From Deinococcus detaillensis (GTDB taxonomy: Bacteria > Deinococcota > Deinococci > Deinococcales > Deinococcaceae): a stretch of DNA of 64,000 nucleotides. Positions 56,541 to 64,000 of this stretch are shown one piece after another. The stretch covers positions 124,001 to 188,000 of the forward strand of contig NZ_VKDB01000001.1 in assembly GCF_007280555.1 (NCBI RefSeq), given 5' to 3'. Position 1 is the first letter of the stretch, and each line of letters begins with the position of its first letter. A model generated the notes under the pieces. It was not told the origin of the DNA and did not search any database. It worked only from the letters and a program-made list of their open reading frames with translations. Position numbers and translations under genes: made by a program.

Positions 56541-57383
56541 ATGAACCAGCCACACCCCGCAACTTCGACCTTCCGCCCTGATTTGCTGGCTGGCAAGCAT
56601 GCCCTGATTACCGGCGGCGGCAGCGGTATCAACCTTGGCATCGCCCAGAGCTTTGCGGCGCACGGCTGCGCCATCACGATTCTGGGCCGCAACCTCGAAA
56701 AAGCCCAGAACGCGGCGGCGGGCATTGTGGCACAGGGCGGAAAAGCCATTGGCGTCAGCGCCGACGTGCGCGACTTCGCGGCCATGCAGGCAGCAGTCGC
56801 GCAGGCCATAGCCGCCCAGGGCGACTTCGACATCGTGCTGGCGGGCGCGGCGGGTAATTTCCCGGCCCCAGTGGACGGCATCAGCCCCAACGGCTTCAAA
56901 ACGGTGGTGGAAATCGACCTCATCGGCACCTACCACACCATCAAAGCGGCGGCCCCGCACCTGAAGCAGCCCGGCAACATCCTCAGCATCAGCGCTTATG
57001 GTGTGCCAGTGCCGATGCAGGCGCATGTGGTGGCGGCTAAGGCTGGCGTGGACGCACTGACGCAAACGTTAGCGGTGGAGTGGGGTCTGCGCGGCGTGCG
57101 CGTCAATGCCATCATTCCTGGCCCGATTGACGGTACCGAGGGCATGGCCCGCCTCGCGCCCGACGAGAAAACGCGCTCGCAATTTACCCGAACCGTGCCG
57201 CTGGGCCGCTTCGGGGTGCCGCAGGACATTGCCAACGCCGCGCTGTTTCTGGTCTCTGACGCCGCCAGCTACATCACCGGCGTGATTTTGCCGGTAGACG
57301 GCGGCCAGAACATGCTCGGCGGTGCGCCGCAGTACCAGATGTATTTGGCGATGCAGGCGGCGGAAAAAGCCAAAACCAGCTAA
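56541..57383 (+). CDS. SDR oxidoreductase, probable 2,4-dienoyl-CoA reductase
   Basis: A 280-residue short-chain dehydrogenase. The NADPH-binding loop is [15 protein letters not shown] with [42 protein letters not shown] and [20 protein letters not shown] match peroxisomal/bacterial 2,4-dienoyl-CoA reductases (DECR type). These lack the usual SDR tyrosine before AKAGVDA, as here. [14 protein letters not shown] is also typical. It reduces 2,4-dienoyl-CoA with NADPH in oxidation of polyunsaturated fatty acids. AAGGAG precedes the ATG at good spacing. It overlaps the convergent DUF4188 gene by 4 bases. Confidence 0.88.
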   Translation: MNQPHPATSTFRPDLLAGKHALITGGGSGINLGIAQSFAAHGCAITILGRNLEKAQNAAAGIVAQGGKAIGVSADVRDFAAMQAAVAQAIAAQGDFDIVLAGAAGNFPAPVDGISPNGFKTVVEIDLIGTYHTIKAAAPHLKQPGNILSISAYGVPVPMQAHVVAAKAGVDALTQTLAVEWGLRGVRVNAIIPGPIDGTEGMARLAPDEKTRSQFTRTVPLGRFGVPQDIANAALFLVSDAASYITGVILPVDGGQNMLGGAPQYQMYLAMQAAEKAKTS

Positions 57384-57910
57384 GCTCCTTTGATTTCACC
57401 GCCCATTCGCCCCGCTGCGGTGGCCCTGCGCCCGCTGGCCGCCACGAGTTTGCCCGCCTGACCCAACCCAAAGGCGGGCATATCGACGTACACCGTTTCG
57501 TACTCTCCCGCCGCCACGCGGTAAGTTTCGTGCCAGATGCCCACCGCGCTGCCCGATGTTCTGGCGCTTTGGTTAAAGGCCCGCCACGCCGGAAGGTGAA
57601 CGTGCTGGCGCGACTCGGCGTAAGCATTGAGGTGTTCGCTGCTGCGCCAGAACTGAATCAGGGTGGTGCCCGCGAAGCGCCCGCCGAGGAGGCCGAGTTC
57701 CGGCGCTTTCTCCAGTTCGGCAAGCATTCTCGGCATTGCCAAAAACACCGGCAGCCACGCCGATACCTTCCACGGCTTGTTGATCCGCATTCCGATCATA
57801 AACACCACGAAGTCGCCGTCGAGCTCGGCAGTTAGGCGGCTGGGTGCGGGCTTGGCACGGGCGTGTACCGTCTGTGTTCCTAGGACATTTGTCGCGCTGC
57901 TGGGCGTCAT
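57380..57910 (-). CDS. DUF4188-domain protein (monooxygenase-like)
   Basis: A 176-residue protein of the DUF4188 type: [56 protein letters not shown] and [20 protein letters not shown]. The fold resembles dimeric alpha/beta-barrel monooxygenases, but the reaction is unknown. It diverges from a PadR regulator with a dyad between them, so it is probably that regulator's target. ATG at 57910 has GGGAG seven bases upstream. Confidence 0.85.
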   Translation of the reverse strand: MTPSSATNVLGTQTVHARAKPAPSRLTAELDGDFVVFMIGMRINKPWKVSAWLPVFLAMPRMLAELEKAPELGLLGGRFAGTTLIQFWRSSEHLNAYAESRQHVHLPAWRAFNQSARTSGSAVGIWHETYRVAAGEYETVYVDMPAFGLGQAGKLVAASGRRATAAGRMGGEIKGA

Positions 57911-57929
57911 TGGTTACTCCCTGACCGCT

Positions 57930-57950
57930 GACCATCTATTTCAAATGGTC
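57930..57950. promoter_or_regulatory. candidate PadR operator
   Basis: GACCAT (57930-57935) and ATGGTC (57945-57950) form a perfect 6-bp dyad with nine bases between, in the 77-base divergent space. Confidence 0.45.
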
Positions 57951-57987
57951 TATTCTGGACGGTCTGAAGGAAGTGTAGACTGTCAGC

Positions 57988-58569
57988 GTGAGTGATGCAA
58001 GTCAGGTGCTTGGCCCTTCGGCGTATATCGTGCTGGGACTGCTGAGTCAGTGCGGCAGCGGCACCTCCTACGACCTCAAGCGCTGGGCTGACGAATCGGT
58101 GGGCCATTTCTGGAACTTTCCGCGCTCGCAGCTGTACGCCGAGCCGCAGCGCCTCGTTTCGCTGGGCCTGCTCGACGACACGCAGGAAGACGGCGGGCGG
58201 CGCAAACGCACTTATCAGGTGACGCCAGCGGGGAGAGTGGCGCTGCAAGACTGGCTGTCTGAGCCTGCCGGTTTTCCCGAACTACGCGACCTCGGCCTGC
58301 TCAAGCTGTTTTTTGCCGAAGAAGGCTCGCCTCAACAGGTGCGGCAACTCGCTGCCGAGCAACTGCAAGTTCACCGCGAGCGCTTGGCGGTGTATCAAGC
58401 GCTCAGCCGCCTTCCCGAGCACTCATCGGCAGGCCCGAGTGCGTTTGGGCGGCACACCTTGCGGATGGGCTTTTTGTACCAGGAAGCCAACATCACCTTT
58501 TGGACGGAGCTTTTGGATTCGCTTTCCGTGCCGCCGCTTCTGGTGCCAGGGCCGCCTATGTCAAAGTAG
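57988..58569 (+). CDS. PadR-family transcriptional regulator
   Basis: A 193-residue protein. The N-terminal winged helix (ILGLLSQCGSGTSYDLKRWA-like region, then WNFPRSQLYAEPQRLVSLGL and GRRKRTYQVTPAG) is PadR type; the C-terminal half is a helical dimerisation domain with LLKLFF. PadR proteins mostly repress neighbouring detoxification genes until a small phenolic or drug-like ligand binds. The divergent DUF4188 gene is the probable target. The GTG start lies in a short spacer with a dyad further upstream. Confidence 0.88.
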   Translation: MSDASQVLGPSAYIVLGLLSQCGSGTSYDLKRWADESVGHFWNFPRSQLYAEPQRLVSLGLLDDTQEDGGRRKRTYQVTPAGRVALQDWLSEPAGFPELRDLGLLKLFFAEEGSPQQVRQLAAEQLQVHRERLAVYQALSRLPEHSSAGPSAFGRHTLRMGFLYQEANITFWTELLDSLSVPPLLVPGPPMSK

Positions 58570-58575
58570 GGAGCG

Positions 58576-59610
58576 ATGCGCCGCTTCAAGTTGCCCCGCC
58601 TCCATCTGCCCCCGCTGAACGTATCTCGCCTCAACTGGGCGTATTTGCTGGTGCTACTGCTGGTCTGGGCGCTGGGCGAGTGGATGGCCGAGCGAACGCT
58701 GCCGACTTTGCTGCTGGCCTACGTGCCGCCGGTGCTGCTGGCTTGGCCCGCGCCAATTTTGCTGCTGCTGGTGCTGCTGAGACTGGTGCGGCGCGGCGAC
58801 GTGCGCGGCCTTTTTCCGGCGCTACTGTCATGCGGGGCGGCACTGTTTTATCTGGGCTTCACCTGGCACAGCGCCGAACCTCCCCAGTCCAGTGATTTCA
58901 AGCTGCTGACCTACAACATCGCTCGTGGACGGCTCGGCAACGTCGAGCGGCTGTCCAACCAAATCCGCGCTGCAAATGCTGACATCATCACCCTGCAGGA
59001 AACCAACGGCGTGCGTTGGCCGTTTACCGACGAGCTTTTGGCCAAGGTGCCCGGCTACTTCGTTTCGCGCTCCGGCACGTTGGGGGCTGAAGTCATCACG
59101 CTCAGCCGCTTTCCGGTGGTATCCACCCGTGAAGTGAGCTTGCCCAATACCACCCGCCGCTTTCTGGTGACGCGGCTCAAGACCCCGCAGGGCGAATTGA
59201 CGCTGATCAACCTGCACCTTTCGACCGTGATGCTCAGCAAAGTCTTAGACGGTGAAGCGATGACCACCCGCGACAACCGGCAACAGCAGTTAGAAATTTT
59301 GCAGCGTGAAGCCGCCGCGATCAGCGGCCCGCTGATTGTCGCCGGAGACTTCAACACTCCGCCGCGTGGACGAATCTACCGCGCCCTGACCGCCGAGTTG
59401 AGTGACGCTTGGGACACGGCTGGGCGGGGCTTTGGCTACACCTTCATGGCCAGTTGGCCGGTGTTGCGGATTGACCATGTGCTCTCGCGCGGCTCCGCTG
59501 CTGTGAAGCTCAGTGCCGTGAGCACCGAAGTGCAGCCTGCTGGCGGCAGCGATCACCGGGCGCTCTTGGTGGTGCTGCGCTTTACGCGTCAACAAACCCA
59601 GCTCCCATAG
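58576..59610 (+). CDS. membrane-anchored endonuclease/exonuclease/phosphatase-family protein
   Basis: A 344-residue protein with two to three N-terminal helices (about 22-100). An EEP domain follows: LTYNIARG, ITLQETNG with the metal-binding Glu, NLHLST, IVAGDFNTPP, RIDHVLS and SDHRALLVV. The catalytic residues Asn, Glu, Asp and His are all present. The domain faces outward, so a secreted nuclease or phospholipase/phosphatase role is possible. It is co-oriented with the PadR gene, 6 bases after its stop. Confidence 0.87.
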   Translation: MRRFKLPRLHLPPLNVSRLNWAYLLVLLLVWALGEWMAERTLPTLLLAYVPPVLLAWPAPILLLLVLLRLVRRGDVRGLFPALLSCGAALFYLGFTWHSAEPPQSSDFKLLTYNIARGRLGNVERLSNQIRAANADIITLQETNGVRWPFTDELLAKVPGYFVSRSGTLGAEVITLSRFPVVSTREVSLPNTTRRFLVTRLKTPQGELTLINLHLSTVMLSKVLDGEAMTTRDNRQQQLEILQREAAAISGPLIVAGDFNTPPRGRIYRALTAELSDAWDTAGRGFGYTFMASWPVLRIDHVLSRGSAAVKLSAVSTEVQPAGGSDHRALLVVLRFTRQQTQLP

Positions 59611-59648
59611 AGTGATGCGTCTCGTTTACGCTCTCACTGCGCCGGGAG

Positions 59649-59654
59649 TATGCT
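59649..59654 (+). promoter_or_regulatory. -10 box of the PIG-L deacetylase gene
   Basis: TATGCT with seven bases to the ATG at 59662. Confidence 0.5.
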
Positions 59655-59661
59655 GGCCGCT

Positions 59662-60408
59662 ATGCGAATCATGGCTGTGTTTGCCCATCCTGATGACGAA
59701 ATAGGCTGTATCGGCACCCTCGCCAAGCACGCGGCACGCGGCGACGAAGTGATGTTGGTCTGGACGACTTTGGGCGAACTCGCTTCACAATTTGGCGACG
59801 CCCCGCACGAAGAAGTCACCAAAATTCGCCGCCAGCACGGCGCGTGGGTGGCCGATAAGATCGGCGCTCAGCACCACTTTCTCGATATGGGCGACAGCCG
59901 CATGACCGGCAGCCGCGCCGAGGGGTTGCAACTCGCCCGCCTCTACGCTCAGTTTCGGCCCAATGCCGTCATCACCTGGAGCGACGACCACCCCCATCCC
60001 GACCACCGCATGAGCGCCAAAATCGCTTACGACGCCATTACCTTGGCCCGCATTCCTAAAATTATCAATGAAGCTGATCCGGTTTTGCCGCCGCCCGATC
60101 TGAGCGACACGCCGAATTTGGAAAGCGGCGAAGAAGTCCAGAAGCGCGAGCCTTGGCGCGAGAGCATCCGTTTTTACCAGTATTACGCGCCCGCCAGCCC
60201 CTATCCCGAAGTCCTGATCAACGTGGAAGATACGCTGGACGTGGCTGCTGAGGTGATGGGCTTTTATCAAGACTTTTACAAGTGGGCTTGGAGTCCCGAG
60301 CAGTTCCGCGAGGGCCGTGAGCGCACCGGGCAACTCGGCGGCGTCAAGGCAGCGGAGCGCTTCAACGTCCGAATGGCTCACCTGCGGGCGCGGGACTTTC
60401 TGGACTGA
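59662..60408 (+). CDS. PIG-L family deacetylase
   Basis: A 248-residue LmbE/PIG-L protein: the zinc motif AVFAHPDDEIG at the N-terminus (His, Asp, Asp), SDDHPHPDHRMSAKIAYDA with the second histidine, and FYQYYAPASPYPEVLINV. These enzymes deacetylate GlcNAc-linked molecules. In Deinococcus, bacillithiol synthesis needs one (BshB), and this is a candidate; other members act in surface-glycan or detoxification pathways (Mca-like). ATG at 59662 is selected by the leaderless box; ATG at 59650 adds four residues. Confidence 0.88.
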   Translation: MRIMAVFAHPDDEIGCIGTLAKHAARGDEVMLVWTTLGELASQFGDAPHEEVTKIRRQHGAWVADKIGAQHHFLDMGDSRMTGSRAEGLQLARLYAQFRPNAVITWSDDHPHPDHRMSAKIAYDAITLARIPKIINEADPVLPPPDLSDTPNLESGEEVQKREPWRESIRFYQYYAPASPYPEVLINVEDTLDVAAEVMGFYQDFYKWAWSPEQFREGRERTGQLGGVKAAERFNVRMAHLRARDFLD

Positions 60409-60472
60409 TCCTCAGACCAGCCGCCGACTTAGGGTGGGCGCAGCCAGAGTCACCAACTCAGGTGGGGCGTCT

Positions 60473-60934
60473 TCACCCCAGCATCAAGTCGTGAAATTCT
60501 TCGAGGAGCGTCTCGCCTTCCTCAATGCTGCGGGCCACCACGAAGATGGTGTCTTCTCCGGCGATGGTGCCCACGATGTCGTCGCGGCTGAGCTTGTCGA
60601 GCAGCAGGGCAATGCCTGAAGCGTGGCCCTCGGCGGTGCGAATCACCAGCATGTTCTCGCCCCGGTCAACATCATGCACCATGTTTTGAAACAGGCGTGC
60701 GAGTTCACCTTCCAAGTTTTCGTTGCCGCGCACCTGCGCCAGCGAGTAGCGGTGCCGCCCCTTGCCCATCGGCACCCGCACCAAGCGCAGCTCGTTAATA
60801 TCGCGGCTGACGGTGGCCTGCGTCACCTGAACGCCCTCTGAGAGTAAGCGTTCTACCAACTCGCCCTGGGTAGAGACATTTTCGCGGGCAATAATTTCTT
60901 GAATACGCTTTTGGCGCTGATCCTTGCTGAGCAT
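60473..60934 (-). CDS. argR: arginine repressor ArgR
   Basis: A 153-residue ArgR/AhrC: the N-terminal winged helix contains [20 protein letters not shown] and [19 protein letters not shown]. The C-terminal hexamerisation/arginine-binding domain has [15 protein letters not shown]. In the presence of arginine it would repress biosynthetic genes such as argB (48037-48786). ATG at 60934 has TAGAAT eight bases upstream. Two dyads lie directly upstream, suggesting self-control. It follows coaBC by 22 bases. Confidence 0.93.
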   Translation of the reverse strand: MLSKDQRQKRIQEIIARENVSTQGELVERLLSEGVQVTQATVSRDINELRLVRVPMGKGRHRYSLAQVRGNENLEGELARLFQNMVHDVDRGENMLVIRTAEGHASGIALLLDKLSRDDIVGTIAGEDTIFVVARSIEEGETLLEEFHDLMLG

Positions 60935-60942
60935 AGGCGGGT

Positions 60943-60948
60943 ATTCTA
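60943..60948 (-). promoter_or_regulatory. -10 box of argR
   Basis: TAGAAT on the minus strand with eight bases to the ATG at 60934. Confidence 0.5.
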
Positions 60949-60950
60949 GC

Positions 60951-60978
60951 GCATAATTATGCAGTAGAGTGCTGCATA
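60951..60978. promoter_or_regulatory. candidate ArgR operator dyads
   Basis: GCATAATTATGC (60951-60962) is a perfect 12-bp palindrome, and TATGCAG (60958-60964) pairs with CTGCATA (60972-60978). Both overlap the argR promoter and the coaBC end. AT-rich TGCAT half sites resemble ARG boxes. Confidence 0.45.
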
Positions 60979-62192
60979 TACACTTGCAAAGCTTCGTTGA
61001 GTAATCGGGCGGCCACCTCGCGTTTGCTCAGGCGCGGCCACTCTTCAAAGCTGCCGTTCGGGCGCACCAAGGTAATTTGGTTGTCGTCGCCGCCAAACGA
61101 GGTGCCTTGCTGGGTGGGGTAGTTGAGCAAAATAAAGTCGGCGTTTTTGCGCTGCGCTTTGAGGGCCGCCCGCTCCACGCCCGCGTGCGTCTCCATCGCA
61201 AAGCCGATCAGCACCCGCCCGCCTTTTTCGCGTCCCAGCGCAGCCAGAATGTCGGGGTTAGGCGTCAGGTGGACGCTGACCTCGCCCGCCGTTTTGGCTT
61301 CCTTCTCGGTCTTCGGGGTGGCGGCGCGGTAATCGGCCACCGCCGCCGTCATCACCACGATCTGGGCGTCTTGCGCGGCTTCCAGCACCGCAGCGTGCAT
61401 CTCTAGGGCGCTTTCGACCTTGACCAGTTTGATGCCCGCCGGATTAGGCAAATTCACTGGCCCGCTCACCAAAGTCACGGCTGCTCCGCGTGCTTGGGCT
61501 TCTATCGCCACCGCATACCCCATTTTGCCGCTGCTGGGATTGGAAATAAAGCGCACCGGATCGAGGTATTCGCGGGTGGGGCCAGCCGAGACGACCAAGC
61601 TCAGCCCTTTGAGGTCTGGTGCGTGGGCAGAGCCAGAAGCCTTGAGCAGTTCCAGCGCCGCCGCCGCGATTTCTTCTGGCTCTGCCATCCGGCCTACACC
61701 TGCGCCCTCGCTCAGCGTGCCGAATGCGCCTTGCTGCGGGCCCAAAAAGTGGTGGCCCCAATTTTTCAAGGTCTGGGCGTTGGCTGATACGGCGGGGTGA
61801 GTCCACATCTTTTCATTCATCGCCGGAACCCACAGCACCTTGCCGCGCACGCTCAGTAGGGTGGCGCTGGCCAGATCAGAGGCCAGGCCATGTGCGGCGC
61901 GGGCCAGCAAGTCGGCGCTGGCTCCCACGATCACGCTCACCTCCGCGCGAGCGAGGGTCAGGTGTTGGGCGTCGGGTCTGGCTTCAAACCAAGTCGCGTC
62001 GGTGGCGATCTCACGCCCTGCCGCCGTTGCAAGGCTCAGCGGCGTGACAAACTCAAGCGCGGCGCGGGTGGCGATCACGTCCACCTCAAAACCCGCTTCC
62101 CGCAGCCGCCTCAGCACACTCGGCGCTTTGACGGCGGCCATGCTGCCCCCCACGATGATGAGGGCGCGGGGTGAAGAATCAGATGTACTCAC
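60957..62192 (-). CDS. coaBC: bifunctional phosphopantothenoylcysteine decarboxylase/synthetase
   Basis: A 411-residue fusion. The N-terminal CoaC flavodoxin-like part has [29 protein letters not shown] with the catalytic His and VPAMNEKMW. The C-terminal CoaB part has [28 protein letters not shown] and AAVADYRAA. It makes 4'-phosphopantetheine for coenzyme A. In the flap before GRMAEP ([16 protein letters not shown]) I do not see the expected cysteine; some lineages also lack it. GTG at 62192 has TAAGCT six bases upstream. The gene lies downstream of rpoZ but behind a terminator. Confidence 0.92.
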   Translation of the reverse strand: MSTSDSSPRALIIVGGSMAAVKAPSVLRRLREAGFEVDVIATRAALEFVTPLSLATAAGREIATDATWFEARPDAQHLTLARAEVSVIVGASADLLARAAHGLASDLASATLLSVRGKVLWVPAMNEKMWTHPAVSANAQTLKNWGHHFLGPQQGAFGTLSEGAGVGRMAEPEEIAAAALELLKASGSAHAPDLKGLSLVVSAGPTREYLDPVRFISNPSSGKMGYAVAIEAQARGAAVTLVSGPVNLPNPAGIKLVKVESALEMHAAVLEAAQDAQIVVMTAAVADYRAATPKTEKEAKTAGEVSVHLTPNPDILAALGREKGGRVLIGFAMETHAGVERAALKAQRKNADFILLNYPTQQGTSFGGDDNQITLVRPNGSFEEWPRLSKREVAARLLNEALQVYMQHSTA

Positions 62193-62198
62193 CGCCCC

Positions 62199-62204
62199 AG
62201 CTTA
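62199..62204 (-). promoter_or_regulatory. -10 box of coaBC
   Basis: TAAGCT on the minus strand with six bases to the GTG at 62192. Confidence 0.55.
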
Positions 62205-62212
62205 GCGGAAGG

Positions 62213-62264
62213 AACAAAAGAAAGCGGCGGGAAGGAGAGCTTCTCTCCGCTTCTTTCCCGCCGC
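62213..62264 (-). terminator. terminator of rpoZ
   Basis: GCGGCGGGAA (62224-62233) pairs with TTCCCGCCGC (62255-62264); an inner GGAGAG/CTCTCC stem is nested. Reading minus, a T-rich run (62213-62223) follows the stem. Confidence 0.8.
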
Positions 62265-62308
62265 CTTTCACAGCTTAATTGCTCAATCTATCGACTCAGC
62301 CGAGGTAA

Positions 62309-62608
62309 TCAGTCGCGTTCGCGCTCGCGCTCGGCGTTGAGCTGGGCCTGCAACTGGGCTTGGCGCTGGCGCTGGTAATCTTGCTGGAAGCGGCTTTCGT
62401 CGATCAGTTGCTCGCCCACCGTCAGCTTGCCGGTGGCCAGTTCGCGCATGGCCTGCGTCACGAGGTTGTGGGTTCTGGCCTTCACGTCCGGCGGCAACAC
62501 GCTGGGCGCACCGGCTTTGAGCTGAATGGCGCGTTTGGCCGTCACCACCGATAAGCGGTACTTGCTGTCGGTCAGGCTAAGGAGCTTGTCAATATCTTGT
62601 TCGGCCAT
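62309..62608 (-). CDS. rpoZ: RNA polymerase omega subunit
   Basis: A 99-residue omega subunit: MAEQDIDKLLSLTDSKYRLS, VVTAKRAIQL and the long charged C-terminal helix rich in Gln, Arg and Glu. It assists beta' folding and RNA polymerase assembly. ATG at 62608 has GAGG six bases upstream; the frame start at 62623 would add five residues (MTRFF) and is unneeded. Its C-terminal tail of about 35 residues is repetitive and longer than in E. coli. coaBC lies downstream but behind a strong terminator. Confidence 0.9.
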   Translation of the reverse strand: MAEQDIDKLLSLTDSKYRLSVVTAKRAIQLKAGAPSVLPPDVKARTHNLVTQAMRELATGKLTVGEQLIDESRFQQDYQRQRQAQLQAQLNAERERERD

Positions 62609-62939
62609 AAAAAACCTCGTCACTCGCGCAGGAGTTTAACTAGAAGGAATCGCTGCAAAAAAAGTCAGGCGCGGCCCGCGAGGAGCAAATGCGGGCAGCG
62701 GTTCAGCCGCTCACTCTAGCGCATTTGGAGCGCCCCAATGAGGCTTGCCTTACCCCCAGAGGCTGGGCTAGCATGACGGGCGGCCAAAAGCGCAGCGTCC
62801 GGCCCAGAACTTCAGCACCCAAGAGGCAGGTGAGCGGCATGGTGAACGACAACGAACAACCCCCCAGTATGGCTTCCGTTGTGGCCACTAGGCCGCGCCA
62901 CCGTGTTTTACTGCTGCCGTTTTCAGTTCGGAGGTTGCC
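62609..62939. other. divergent region upstream of rpoZ and corA, no protein gene called
   Basis: This 331-base stretch contains a low-quality plus-strand frame (62689-62982) without features or SD. It holds the rpoZ SD on the left and the upstream frame's SD, GGAGG (62930-62934), on the right. No known magnesium riboswitch type was recognised. Confidence 0.4.
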
Positions 62940-63005
62940 ATGTGCTACTTTGCTGCACTCTTTAAATTTTATTCTGATGTGATCTGCGGCGCTTTGCCAT
63001 GCTGA
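62940..63005 (+). CDS. 21-codon upstream (leader) frame overlapping corA
   Basis: GGAGG (62930-62934) lies five bases before an ATG that opens 21 codons: MCYFAALFKFYSDVICGALP, then Cys and TGA. The stop (63003-63005) lies inside corA, whose ATG is at 62999, so the frames overlap by 7 bases. CorA itself has no SD in front of its ATG. Translation of this frame would deliver ribosomes to the corA start. Whether it is transcribed depends on the promoter: a TATTCT at 62972-62977 could start RNA inside the frame. Confidence 0.5.
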   Translation: MCYFAALFKFYSDVICGALPC

Positions 63006-63931
63006 CCTATTACCGCAGTGTGGGCGGCAAGCTCACCATTTTGGACACCTACACCGACGGCTGCTGGATAGACGCGCAGGCTCCCAGCGCCGAAGAACTT
63101 GCCCGCGTGGCGCGTGAGACGGGCCTAGACCTTGATTACCTGAGCTACCCGCTCGATCCCGACGAACGCGCCCGCTTCGAGCGCGAAGACAATCAACTGC
63201 TGATCATCATGCAGACCAGTTACCGCCTCGGCGAAGACTCTGACATTCCTTACGACACCGTGCCGCTGGGCATCTTGCACAACGATCACTGCGTGGTGAC
63301 CGTCTGTTCAATGGCCAATCCGGTGGTCAAGGACGTGATCAATGGAATGGTCAGGCAAGTCAGCACGGGCAAGCGTAACCGCCTCACTTTGCAGCTTTTC
63401 TTGCGGAGTGCCCAGCGCTTTTTGATCGATGTGCGGCATATCAACAAACAAGTTGACCGCACCGAAGACAAATTGGAAAACTCTACCCGCAACCAAGAAC
63501 TCTTGGAACTTCTCAAGCTGGAAAAGAGCTTGGTGTATTTCATGACGGGTCTGCGGGCCAACGAAGCCATGATGGAGCGGGTCAAGCGTGACCGTATTTT
63601 TGAACTCTACGAAGAAGACCGCGACCTCCTCGACGACGTGCTGATTGAAAACTTGCAGGCCATCGAAATGGTCGGCATTGCCAGTAACATCCTGACCAGC
63701 ATGGCGGGCGCGTTTGCCAGCATCATCAGCAACAATGTCAATCAGGTGGTGAAGTTCTTGACCATCAGCACCATTTTGATCGCCATTCCGACGCTCATCA
63801 CGGGCATTTTCGGCATGAATGTACCGCTGCCTTACCAGGACAAAGCTTGGATGACGCTGGCAATTTTCATCTTTATGGGCCTGACATTGACTCTGGTGGT
63901 GTGGTTGATGAAGCGCTGGGACGTGTTTTAG
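62999..63931 (+). CDS. corA: CorA-family magnesium/divalent-metal transporter
   Basis: A 310-residue protein. An N-terminal cytoplasmic alpha/beta domain and a long helix (about 115-240; ENLQAIEMVGIASNILTSMA) lead to two C-terminal transmembrane helices. The signature GMN sits in GIFGMNVPLPYQ, the periplasmic selectivity loop. The pentameric channel admits magnesium, cobalt or nickel. No SD or standard leaderless box precedes ATG 62999; a 21-codon frame overlaps it, suggesting coupled translation. Confidence 0.93.
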   Translation: MLTYYRSVGGKLTILDTYTDGCWIDAQAPSAEELARVARETGLDLDYLSYPLDPDERARFEREDNQLLIIMQTSYRLGEDSDIPYDTVPLGILHNDHCVVTVCSMANPVVKDVINGMVRQVSTGKRNRLTLQLFLRSAQRFLIDVRHINKQVDRTEDKLENSTRNQELLELLKLEKSLVYFMTGLRANEAMMERVKRDRIFELYEEDRDLLDDVLIENLQAIEMVGIASNILTSMAGAFASIISNNVNQVVKFLTISTILIAIPTLITGIFGMNVPLPYQDKAWMTLAIFIFMGLTLTLVVWLMKRWDVF

Positions 63932-63972
63932 CGCGGATGGTGAGTGTCAGAAGTCTGCCAGAGCGGGCGGCC

Positions 63973-63978
63973 TAAACT
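63973..63978 (+). promoter_or_regulatory. -10 box at the right edge
   Basis: TAAACT with seven bases to an ATG at 63986, the same layout as in the leaderless genes. Confidence 0.45.
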
Positions 63979-63985
63979 CGGCGCT

Positions 63986-64000
63986 ATGGGCGTATGGGGT
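63986..64000 (+). CDS. start of a gene running out of the window
   Basis: ATG at 63986 opens a frame (MGVWG) that reaches the edge. It is called only because of the -10 box at 63973-63978 and the 54-base gap after corA. Nothing can be said about its product. Confidence 0.35.

Overview
The window reads as ordinary chromosome of a Deinococcus-type bacterium. The base composition is GC-rich. The gene set fits the genus: SbcCD, an HRDC-domain protein, a DinB-family protein, RtcB, FadN-type beta-oxidation, an Nth paralogue and a tRNA-Leu. About twenty genes have a TAnnnT box ending only 5-8 bases before the start codon, the leaderless layout known to dominate Deinococcus transcription. I used that box, or a Shine-Dalgarno (SD) match, to choose starts. 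The genus is an inference; no rRNA is present.

Layout. 1-3212: end of a fatty-acid oxidation operon (FadN-like multienzyme, alpha/beta hydrolase, thiolase). 3332-7617: secreted nucleotidase, then UDP-galactopyranose mutase with a glycosyltransferase. 8111-14672: sbcDC, a DacB-type DD-peptidase and an endonuclease III. 14673-20061: accessory island with a LuxR/NB-ARC regulator, secreted cupin, methyltransferase, palindromic repeats and gene relics. 20062-28302: rimO, a small membrane protein, pyrimidine-nucleoside phosphorylase, accDA, and a protein joining a dead PLP-enzyme fold to HRDC. 28354-36962: rtcB, MFS exporter, CAP protein, DUF4394 lipoprotein, membrane acyltransferase, a secreted transglutaminase-like/polysaccharide-deacetylase pair, tRNA-Leu.

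37054-47311 is the largest functional unit: ten closely packed minus-strand genes. A sugar-binding protein, a GH20 hexosaminidase and two permeases are followed by twin lipoproteins, an FAD oxidoreductase, an alpha/beta hydrolase, a DUF4127 protein and an acetyltransferase. It looks like uptake and processing of amino-sugar glycans, with an unusual oxidative second half and no ABC ATPase.

47387-64000: phosphatase and argB, dus, dinB-like gene, a 38-residue secreted peptide gene, gmk, SDR, pdxY, two enzymes for unsaturated fatty-acid oxidation (dienoyl-CoA isomerase and reductase), a PadR/DUF4188 divergent pair, nuclease/phosphatase, PIG-L deacetylase, argR, coaBC, rpoZ and corA. CorA is preceded by a 21-codon upstream frame that overlaps its start.

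The strongest leads are the GH20/FAD/DUF4127 operon, the PLP-pseudoenzyme/HRDC fusion, the corA leader frame, the transglutaminase-like/deacetylase pair and the palindromic repeats. All functions come from motif recognition by eye; no search was run.
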